Below are positions 55,531 through 64,000 of a stretch of DNA of 64,000 bases, one piece after another. This DNA is from Platanthera guangdongensis. Lineage: Eukaryota; Streptophyta; Magnoliopsida; Asparagales; Orchidaceae. The translations under genes and the position numbers were made by a program. The notes beneath the pieces are model-generated. The model had not been told where the DNA came from. It made no database searches and was given only the letters and a program-made list of their open reading frames with translations. The DNA lies in assembly GCA_039583875.1 (NCBI GenBank), contig CM077157.1, forward strand, positions 73,470,346 through 73,534,345. Reading direction: 5' to 3'. The first letter of the stretch is position 1, and each line of letters begins with the position of its first letter.

Positions 55531-57447
55531 ATGTATACGTATTCAAAATAAACTTGACTTAATATTAAAATTCATTCGTCTGATCGTAAATGTGAATTTG
55601 ATAATGATAGGTTTGTTTCTTTTTGTAATGAGTTAGGAATTAAGCATGAATTTTCCGCTTCTCGCACACGCAACAAAATGGTGTGGTAGTGAGGAAAAAT
55701 AGGCCTCCTCAAGAACTAGCTCGTACTATATTATCTGAGTACAAATTATCTAGATCTTTTTGTGCTGAAGCTATAAATACTGCATGCTATGTTATTAATT
55801 GTGTTATGCTTCAACCATTTTTGAAATTAACACCTTATGAACTATATTTTCAAAAGAAATCGAATGTATCTTATTTTAAAGTTTTTGGTTGCAAATATTT
55901 CATTTTGAACACTAAAGATACTTTAGGAAAATTTGATTAAAAATAAGATGAAGTTATATTTATGGGTTATTTTTCAACTAGTAAAGCTTATAGAGTCTAT
56001 AATAAGAGGACAAAAATAGTTGAAGAATCAATTCATGTTAAATTTAATGAACTTCTTTCTTGTGTAGAAACTAACCCTATCGGTAATGATGAAGAGCCCC
56101 TTCCTTCACTGATGTTAGATGCTGATGAAATACTTGGAGATCAAGAAGATGAAGAATAAAGAGAAGACAAATAAGTGGAAGAATATGTGCATCCAAGTGA
56201 AGTAATATTTTCAAAAGATCTTCTATAATATTTGGTCATTGGAGAACCATCGAGAGGGGTAAGTACTTATTCTTCTTTACATGATTTAATTTCAAGCCCT
56301 TTTTTGTTTCCAATATAGGACCAAAAGATGTTTCAACCGCTTTAAATGATGAACCTTAGTTTTAGTTATGGTTGACGAACCTAGTCAATTTGAACGTAAT
56401 AAGATTTGGAATCTTGTAGAGAGACCTTCTAATCATCATATTGTAGGGGTTAAGTGGATATTTAAAAAAAAATTAGATAGTGAGTCTAGGATCACTAGAA
56501 AGAAAGTTAGGCTTGTAGCAAAAGGTTATGCTCAAATTGAAGGAGTAGATTTTGATGAAAATTTTGCACCCGTAGCACATCTTTAAGTAGTTAGGATTTT
56601 CCTTGCATTCGCTAATTTTATGAGATTTAAATTATTTCAAATGGATGTGAAAACTGCTTTTTTGAACGAGTATATTAAGGATTAGTTTATGTAGAACAAC
56701 CCCATGGCTTTTTGAATGAAAAATTTCCTAATCATGTTTACAAATTATAAAAAACACTTTATGGTTTGAAACAAGCTCCTCGCGCGTGGTATGATAGATT
56801 CACTTTATATTTGTTGAAAAATGATTATAAAATGGGTAGTGCTGATTCTACACTCTTCATTAAGCAAATTAAAAATGAATTAATAGTATTGCAAACTTAT
56901 GTTGATGATATTATTTATGGGGCTACTAATGAAGAGTTATGTAATGATGTAGTAATGATTACGAAAAATGATTTTGAAATGAGCATAGTAGGAGAACTTG
57001 CTGTTTTTAGGTTTTCAAATTACTCAAAAACATGATGGCATTTTATTTGTCAATCTAAGTATATTCATGATTTTCTTAAAAGATTTGAGTTTGAAAATCT
57101 TAAGCAAGACAGTACTCTTATGAGTGTTTCATTAAAATTAGAAAAAGATGAAAGTGGAATATCAATTGATCAAACTTTATATAGAGGGATGATATGTTCT
57201 TTATTATATTTAGCTGCATCTAATCTTGATATTATGTTTGCAGTTTGCTTGTGTGCTAGGTTTCAGGCTAATCCTAAAGAATCACATTTAAAAAGAGGTT
57301 AAATGGATCTTTAGATATCTTATTGGTGCTTTTAAACTAGGACTGTGATATCCTTATAATGATGACTTTGTTTTACATGGTTATTCTGATTCAGATTATG
57401 CTGCCTGTTCGCCGGATTGTAAAATCACAAGTGGCACTTGTCCTGAA
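55531..57447 (+). pseudogene. pol: SIRE4: copia integrase, reverse transcriptase and RNase H relic
   Basis: Integrase core end (CEFDNDRFVSFCNELGIKHE at about 55588-55650), C-terminal integrase (LARTILSEYKLSRSFCAEA, then VFGCKYFILNTKDTLGKFD), reverse transcriptase (56368-57035: [68 protein letters not shown]) and the start of RNase H (YRGMICSLLYLAASNLDIMF). Many stops and small indels; YVDD is still present. It breaks off near 57447 in the RNase H. Its left end is cut by the SIRE3 LTR. More AT-rich and more decayed than the other copia elements. Confidence 0.85.
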
Positions 57448-58230
57448 GGGTATCATGTCGTCTTTGAACTATAAATAGGAGGAATCCAATCACTGATGTA
57501 AAGATCTTGGTGGATCCATTGGTACTTTTGATAAAGTACCTGCTGGATGATACTTCCTAATGGAAGTGTGTTCAATTTTTTCCTCAAAGGATCCTTTATT
57601 TTGAAAGTATATTGGATCATCGATAATACTATGTCCACCACATAATATTGCTCTTTTTCTACTACTAAATAAGTGACTAGGCTTAATTATGTTGTGATCC
57701 TTCTCTTATCGCCTGCCTTCAACAACATAGTGTTTCTCAAAATATCTTATGCTAGATATGCTTCAAGAGTAAGTATGGTAGTAGTCTGTATGAGATTTTT
57801 AGTAGCTATTCCATGGAGAACTTGGTTAATTTGTGTCCAATCTCTATCCTTCCTATAAATTTCTACGACATCCAAGATATTTTCACTAGAGATCAGACCA
57901 AATTCATTTCTCAGGTCATCATGAGTTATCTCCATGATACCATTTTGTAATAATGATCTCACACCTCTATTTAATCATGTATAGGTAGGATCTTCCAGCT
58001 GGTTATAAATTCCCTAACTAATACTAAACTAAACATATTAGGTAATAACAACGATAATATACCTGACTGGGAAAACATTTCATAGATCTGAGCCTCTCGA
58101 GTCATATCCAGTTCCACAATATTTGCTACACATATAATAACTTTTTCGATCCCTGAATAAGATTGGTATGATGCATGGGGATTTCGTGCTGTGCTCTTAT
58201 ATGCTTTGGAAATTTAGTCCAGTTCCTGAA
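57448..58230 (-). pseudogene. antisense extra-ORF relic
   Basis: The minus strand reads as broken frames with protein-like composition: DDLRNEFGLISSENILDVVE and GIATKNLIQTTTI (57747-57962), then SLVTYLVVEKEQYYVVDIVL and KLNTLPLGSIIQQVLYQKYQ (57460-57700). This style resembles plant-element extra ORFs, but I cannot match it to the SIRE1 extra ORF with confidence. A splice-acceptor-like TTTTTTTTCAG lies at 58228-58238. It runs opposite to the copia pol relic next to it. Confidence 0.4.
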
Positions 58231-58740
58231 AAAAAATGAAATGATCAATTTTTCTTACTATCGCTGGGCGATAGTGACTATCATCGGGCGATAGCGGAAA
58301 ACCATCTAACTCGAAATTTCATCATAACATTTTAAGATCTTCTCTTAAGGTTATATATGAACAATTTTCAAACTTCTCCAAACTCATACATGTTCTAAAT
58401 CTACAAAAACCAAGGAGAAATCAAACATGAAAATTAATGTTTTTCTCAAGCATGAAACTTCCATAAAAATCCACAACTTTTCATCAAAATCTATTTTTGC
58501 TCACATAGATTCATTTCTTTTGACATTTAAAACAAGATCCCTAAGAAATTTCACGAAAAAACTTGGATTTTACCTTAGATCTGGAATTTTGAGAGGTGTA
58601 CGGTCTTATTCTTCCACAAGATGTACATGGAAACACAGATTTTCTTAGATCTGGAATCAGATCCACCCCTTTTATATAAAATGCTATCACAAGCGATAGC
58701 CCGCTATCGCGACGCGATAGCATAAAATGGTCCAAATTTG
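58231..58740 (-). promoter_or_regulatory. leader of the antisense relic with CTATCGC hairpin motifs
   Basis: The minus strand has TATATAAAAGG near 58670 and a possible 5' intron. CTATCGC-N3-GCGATAG units lie at 58259-58300 and 58680-58720. The same motif is in the LTR at 60001-60524. Confidence 0.45.
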
Positions 58741-60000
58741 TCCCTACTCTCTGTGATCATCTTTATTCAATAATGCTACTCATAATTCAGTTAAGTTTTG
58801 GTTTTATCTTTTTCAGATGACTTACCATGACAATTTTTTATTTCATGTTATAAGAACATTATTTTTTGCTTATTCATGCCTTGAATATTTTGGTATCCAA
58901 TGAAATTAGAGTATCAAATGTTCCTGATTGTTTTCGCATGCCTCTAAGTATGAGTAATGTGTTGCATTAGATAATGATATTCAAGAACACGCTTTTTGGC
59001 TGTAAGATATATGTGGTTTAAAATTTTCTCTCTCCTGATTATGTGTTATAAATACTTAACCTCTTGAATTATAAATATTCCTTAAGTCATATGTGATTCA
59101 CGCACACTTATTCACTTCATACCATATGGCTATGATACAAAAATATTTTGTTTGCAAAACAAGAGGATTCAGAGTCCTTGATCATTATAAAAAAATATGT
59201 TGAGTACTATATAAAAAAACAAAAAAAAACACAAAACAAATTCTCAAGGCAACTCCACCAAGTACTACTCAATCTCCTGATAAGTCTTAATGAGCATTGT
59301 GATTTTGAGCACCTCGAAAAGAATTGTAAAGTATCTTGTGCAAACATGAAAGCCATTCCACTTCATTGTTATGTGCCTTGAATCTCTTTATGAGCATGAT
59401 GAATGTTTTTACATTCTACGTTATACTTTATAATTCTTTTTGTTCATGAGGATTAATTTCACCATTTATATCTTCCCAAATAGCTCACCTTGTACACTCC
59501 ATTATCTTTTCTAACATTTCTTCTCATGAGAATTATATTGGACACAATTAGAACATTTCTCTTTAGAATCGTTGATTATTCTATATTAGCATGAGTTTTA
59601 CAATGCTTCCCTAAACTTTTATGACAAAATTTTGATTGATAAGCTATCTTTTCCTGATGAATCACTAACTTACTTTTATATGAGTAACATGTTTATCTTA
59701 TTCACTTTAGAAATTCTTTGGTCACATCTTTCTACTAAGCTTCCGCAAATCTACCAAAATAATCCTTGAATTTACATTTGTTTTGCTAATAACCAAGGGG
59801 GGAGAATCTCGCAGGAAATCTTAGGGACAATATCGCAAGGGTAAATATATGTTACTTATGTGTTACTATCGCAAGAAATTTCCTAGTGTTTTTGAGATAG
59901 GGAGAGCTTCCATTAAGGGGGAGTTTGTCCACACTCTAGTTCTTATCTTTTTATCATCCCTATTGGTCATCGTTGATTTCTTTCTCAGTGGATTGGAGAT
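58741..60000. other. AT-rich non-coding stretch upstream of the SIRE4 LTR
   Basis: No gene recognised. Near its end two purine-rich blocks (AAGGGGGGAGAATC at about 59798 and AAGGGGGAGTTTG at about 59916) suggest the 3' end of a plus-strand copia element. Confidence 0.45.
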
Positions 60001-60524
60001 TGTTGGAGCATGCGTTCCGCATTCCTTGGTTTGAAAATAATAAATCCCATGTGTATTTAATCATACTGTGTTTATGGCGTGAAGTTATCTCCAGGTAAAC
60101 TCTGATAATTTAAAAGTAACATTGTGCTACAAAATTTTCAAAGACGGGAGATATTGCCGGCGATAGCTATCTATCGTTGGGCGACATCAACTTGATGACA
60201 TCAGCCATGTCTCAATGGTTCCAGCACGGTGAATTATGTACTGAAATCGCTGGGAGATACCTACCTATTGTGGGGTGATATCGCATGATCTAGCATGATC
60301 ACCATCATTCCGGAATGGTTGTAGTAGAGTGGGCCACGGGGCAAACTCAAGTGATATCGCACATGAGATATAGAGTTATCGCGGGGCGATAACACATATT
60401 GCTTAAAAGGGCTATTTTTCATGCATTTTGATATACACAACTCCAGGAGCCTTGGTGTTGAGATTTGCCAGCCTGATAACTCAGTGGAACCAGAGAAACT
60501 CCCAAAAGTTCAATTAAGTCGAAG
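60001..60524 (+). repeat. partial copia 3' LTR (SIRE4 family)
   Basis: Starts TGTTGGAGCATGCG after GGATTGGAGAT and contains several CTATCGC/GCGATAG-like units at 60160-60400. Cut at 60524 by the Tekay-like LTR; CGAAG (60520-60524) would be the left copy of that target duplication. The right copy is outside the window. Confidence 0.6.
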
Positions 60525-62826
60525 TGTAACACCCCAAAACTCAAAATAACGAAGGGGAGACGTTTTGGGCTAGTTTGGGTTCTGGCAGAAGGCACACGGC
60601 CTGGGACACGGGCATGTCCCAGGGCGTGTCAAGCGTGTGTCGACACTTAGCCGCGAAGTCGTCGAGTTATACTCGACGATTCGTCGAGAATGGGCACACG
60701 GCCTGCGACACGGGCGTGTCGCAGGGCGTGTCGACCCGTGTCGACACTTAGCCGTGAAGTCGTCGAGTTATACTCGACGATTCTTCGAGAATGGGCACAC
60801 GGCCTGCGACACGGGTGTGTCGCAGGGCGTGTCGACCCGTGTCGACGATCGTCCCGGGGAGTCGTGGAGATTCACTCGACGATCGTCGAGACAAGGCACA
60901 CGGCCTAGGACACGGGCGTGTCCAAGGCCGTGTCATCGAGTCGTCGATCTTCCCTCGACGAAATGTCCCGTGTACATGGCCTGCGGCCCAGGCGTGTCAA
61001 GGTGACACGGGCAAGGACACGGGCGTGTCCTAGAACCCGTGCAGTGCTCGGGTTGAAAACGGGGGAAAATCATGGGGTACACGGCCGGCTACACGGCCGT
61101 GTCAGTTGGAACACGGGCGTGTCAGCTCGAACACGGGCGTGTTCGATACCCGTGTGAGGGTCCAGGAGATTCGATTTTGACGGCGAATGCGGCACACGGC
61201 CCTGGACACGGGCGTGTGCCAGGCCGTGTTCGGCCCAGATTGGGCATTTCAGCCCCGAATCAAAGCCGTTCGTTTTCTTAGGTTGAGATCCAATGGCTGG
61301 GGATGTTTCCTGAGAGGATATAACCGGGTTTGACTTAGAAAAATCCATTCTTTTCACACCTTTTCATCTCTCCAAACCCTTGAAGAAAGAGGAAAGCCAT
61401 TGGAGGAAGAAGAGCTAGATCCACCATTGGAGGAGCTTCGGAGCTCCGAATCGTAAGCCGACTCCGGATCCACGGAGGCAACGCAAGTGCGGTGATTTCT
61501 ATCCGATTACTTTTCGATGGCGCCAAAGAGGAACTCAACGGTAACGATCCTCACCTTGAGCACTAATAGCTCTCTTTCTTAGCATAGGAAGCCCGCTCTC
61601 GCGAGTTTGCGGAGAGTTGGAGGCGTTCCTTCGGGTAGATATGTAAAGTCCCCGTTGTTTAGAGTCCGTATGCGAGAACGGACATAGGCATTTTGGTTGA
61701 AGCCTACCCGGACATGTTAGTCCGGATCGGTGATGTTGCATTGCATAAGGCCGGAGAAGACTCCGTGCTATTGGTTGTTTTCGGGTTTTCTACGCGGTAG
61801 ATTGCAGCAGGGAGCCTTGGGGACTAACCCAAAGGTGCACCCGGAAAACTGGGCGGATACGAGATCTTGCCAACTTGGAGGCCTGAGAGCCAACTCGAAC
61901 ATAACTGAGTTATGTGACTTGCGGTAGAATGGGACTCGGTGAAAGTTTGACCCGCGCAAATGGCTTAAATTGTCGTTGCGAAGTGAGCACGGGTTAGATG
62001 GAGCCGTACCCGCTTTATGTCGTCCGGTTAGAGCGACCTAAGGTTACGTGGAACTCGCCGTTGGCATAGATGGGAGTCTTCGGTGGTCAATGGCTTAAAT
62101 TGACGTGACCAATACCAAGAAGACGAATTGCTCATAGGTTTGGCCGTCTTAGTGGCGGTGGTGAGTCTGTAATGTTAATGGCTTTAATTGACGTGACATC
62201 GACCGGTTCACCGAGAATGTACCCTGAGTGCACGGGGCGTGTGGCCTTACGAGCCAACGTCTGTGATGTTATGGCTATGGTTTTATATTACTCGCTTATG
62301 CTAAGGAAATGCAGGGAAGGAGCATCGCCGCCCCGAGTTGGGGGCGGGATCGTTATAATTTGGTCAGCATTGCTGATCGTTGCCTTGTTTTGCCACCGTG
62401 CGGTGGATTGTTTCTTGCAGGTGCAGCTGGACCAAGCGGTCAATAGCGGGCTAAAGCCCTTTTTGCGAAGCTGGCCCTCGAAGGCCCAAGTAGAAGTGTT
62501 TACTGCTTTATTCATGTATGACCGGCCTGCGTGCCGTGGTTTGTAAAACATGTAATTTTCAAGTGAAACACTTTGTAAGGCCTTAAGGCCGATTTTTGGG
62601 TGTTTTGTATACATTCCTAATTATTGTAATAGTGGACATTCGTGCTCTAATGCTGGGTTCTTGTTTACAACTTATATAAACTGCTTCCGCTAGAATGCTC
62701 TGTGTAGGACGTTGAGATTGGTTGGATGGTTTCCATACGTAACCACCCGGTCTGTCTGTGGTATATGGCGTCGGGCCCCGGCCGGACCTACTGCTATATA
62801 CTATGCGATGGATAGGGGGTGTTACA
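60525..62826 (+). repeat. 5' LTR of the Tekay-like element, 2302 bp
   Basis: TGTAACACCCC...GGGGGTGTTACA, a long terminal inverted repeat. Closely matches the solo LTR 10626-12884. Inverted-repeat units at 60590-61240. Short words such as ATGGCTTAAATTG recur in the middle part (near 61959 and 62090). Confidence 0.92.
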
Positions 62827-62829
62827 ATT

Positions 62830-62841
62830 TGGTATCAGAAT
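62830..62841 (+). other. primer binding site, initiator tRNA-Met type
   Basis: TGGTATCAGAAT, three bases after the LTR; ten of twelve bases match the usual site. Confidence 0.82.
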
Positions 62842-63051
62842 ACTGGTTTTGGTCGGACTTAAGCTGAATTCGTGGACGAATTCTTTTTAAGGGGTGGTGA
62901 GCACATTGTGTGCGTCATCGTTATAACGGTAAAAGAACCCATGAATGTCCACTTAGGAATGAAAATACTCGTGTTTGAGGAACCTGCGTGTTCCTATAAT
63001 TGCTATTCGCAATTTTATTTGGTCGCTTGACGGTGTTTTGTACCACTATAG

Positions 63052-63951
63052 GTGACCGGAAGCGGTGCTGGACAGCCAGAATGTCCGGTTTCTGAGGAGC
63101 ATAGTGCACCCGGTGAGGTGTTTGAGCCTCCTCCTTCGTATGAAACCGTTAGAAGGATCGTAGAAGCGGTGTTCACTGTGACGGGTGCACAACTAGGAGG
63201 AAATATACAACCCTGCGCCCCTGTTGTGGCTTCAACACCGGTGGGCGCGATGCAGCAGATGACCTTTGGTAGACCATTGGGGCAGCAGCTGAATATGCAT
63301 TTAGTGCAGGGAGCGCACACAGTTGAGGAATATTAGCAAGCATTTCTTATGATAAGTCGCTATCCATGCTTTGAGTCGGATAATGAGCAAGCTACAGTCG
63401 ATAGATTCTATAACGGCCTACGCGCCGAGTTACGAGTCCTATTGCTAGGACCAAAGTTATTGGGATTCCGAGCCTTGGTGGAATCAGCTAGATCATTGGA
63501 GGCAGAGTTGAGGAAGACCCTCCCGATGCCAACGACCATGGTATCGAACTATACAAACCCCATAAGAGCTGTATCCGGCAGAATGCTGGAGAAAGGGGTT
63601 ATGAAATCGACTAGTAAAGCTACGTACACTTGTTATACTTGTGGAAAGAAAGGGCACTTTGCCCGAGACTGTTGGAATGGTGCTCGGAAGGGTAAGAAAC
63701 CTATGTCAGGAGCAGTCAAGGATGTCAGTACAAAGGAAACGACATTCAAAGTGCCGAACACCTCAAAGTCGGCATATCAAAAATGGTATAAGAAGTATAG
63801 GACTTCGGGTCAAGCTCATTCTGGTGCTTCTGGGACGACTACGGGTCAGACCCCGGGCACATGTTTCAACTGTGGCGAGCCGGGGCATTATGCTCGTGAG
63901 TGCCTAAAGCCCTGGAGCAAGCACGCCGTCGTGACGACAGGTATGGTTTAA
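63052..63951 (+). pseudogene. gag: chromovirus gag, shortened, with two zinc knuckles
   Basis: One frame from at least 63052 to 63951 with a TAG at 63334. No ATG near the start; 62842-63051 is leader. The N-terminal part (PPSYETVRRIVEAVFTVTGA) joins directly to the late capsid part (HTVEEY, stop, then DRFYNGLRAELRVLLLG), so the usual middle of the capsid domain is missing. Two knuckles, CYTCGKKGHFARDC and CFNCGEPGHYAREC, follow. The frame ends right after the second knuckle without a protease in the remaining 49 bases. The relic at 3594-4204 is a related gag. Confidence 0.82.
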
Positions 63952-64000
63952 AGATAGTTTTGCTTTAAATACTTGTCACTCTTGTGCATGTTAGCTTAGA

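Larger units (their letters stand above)
60525..64000 (+). mobile_element. 5' part of a Tekay/Del-like chromovirus
   Basis: LTR, primer site, leader and gag are in the window; the rest lies beyond the end. Same LTR family as the solo LTR at 10626. Confidence 0.88.

Noticed and set aside
58541..59381. Short ORFs on both strands
   Set aside because: AT-rich low-complexity sequence, no family pattern, and no conserved neighbours.
55531..60524. Endogenous pararetrovirus
   Set aside because: Domain order integrase then reverse transcriptase and the LTR point to copia; no movement or coat protein motif.

Overview
The window is plant nuclear DNA made almost entirely of nested LTR retrotransposons. 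I see no host protein gene, rRNA, tRNA or CRISPR array. The evidence for an angiosperm with a large, repeat-rich genome is the set of lineages: Ty3/gypsy Tat with an archaeal-type second RNase H, Tekay/Del-like chromovirus gags with CCHC knuckles, an Athila-related non-autonomous element with a tRNA-Asp-type primer site, and several SIRE/Maximus-type Ty1/copia elements with extra ORFs. I cannot name the species.

Layout. 1-3593: minus-strand element with a broken gag-like gene, a primer binding site and a probable 1.2-kb LTR, sitting in a minus-strand chromovirus gag relic (to 4204). 4205-6854: plus-strand Tat fragment (LTR plus a shortened gag). 6855-42948: a complete minus-strand Tat element with 0.76-kb LTRs and a perfect 5-bp target duplication (AAAAG). 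It has three later insertions: a solo Tekay-like LTR (10626-12884, duplication CATCT) in an antisense gene; a copia element, SIRE1 (18472-30467), in the RNase H region; and a non-autonomous element with 2.88-kb LTRs (30969-39181, duplication TCAAC) at the YVDD codons of the Tat reverse transcriptase. 43001-47988: truncated minus-strand copia (SIRE2), inserted in a plus-strand copia (SIRE3, 47989-55530) that lost pol but kept its extra ORF. 55531-60524: copia pol relic, an antisense extra-ORF relic and a partial LTR (called SIRE4). 60525-64000: start of a Tekay-like element whose LTR matches the solo LTR.

How the parts work together. The Tat element has gag, protease, reverse transcriptase, two RNase H domains and integrase on the minus strand. 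On the plus strand, between integrase and the 3' LTR, lie two genes, each with its own TATA box; the second has a clear exon-intron structure. The copia elements carry a sense extra ORF between RNase H and the 3' LTR. Almost every coding region has stops, frameshifts or deletions, so nothing here looks able to move by itself.

The most unusual signal is that each family carries its own short inverted-repeat motif in many copies: TCGTCGA-N7-TCGACGA, GACACG-GG-CGTGTC, CTATCGC-N3-GCGATAG, and AGTCCGC/GCGGACT. They lie in LTRs, in leaders of the extra ORFs and even inside gag coding sequence, and two of them are shared between unrelated lineages.
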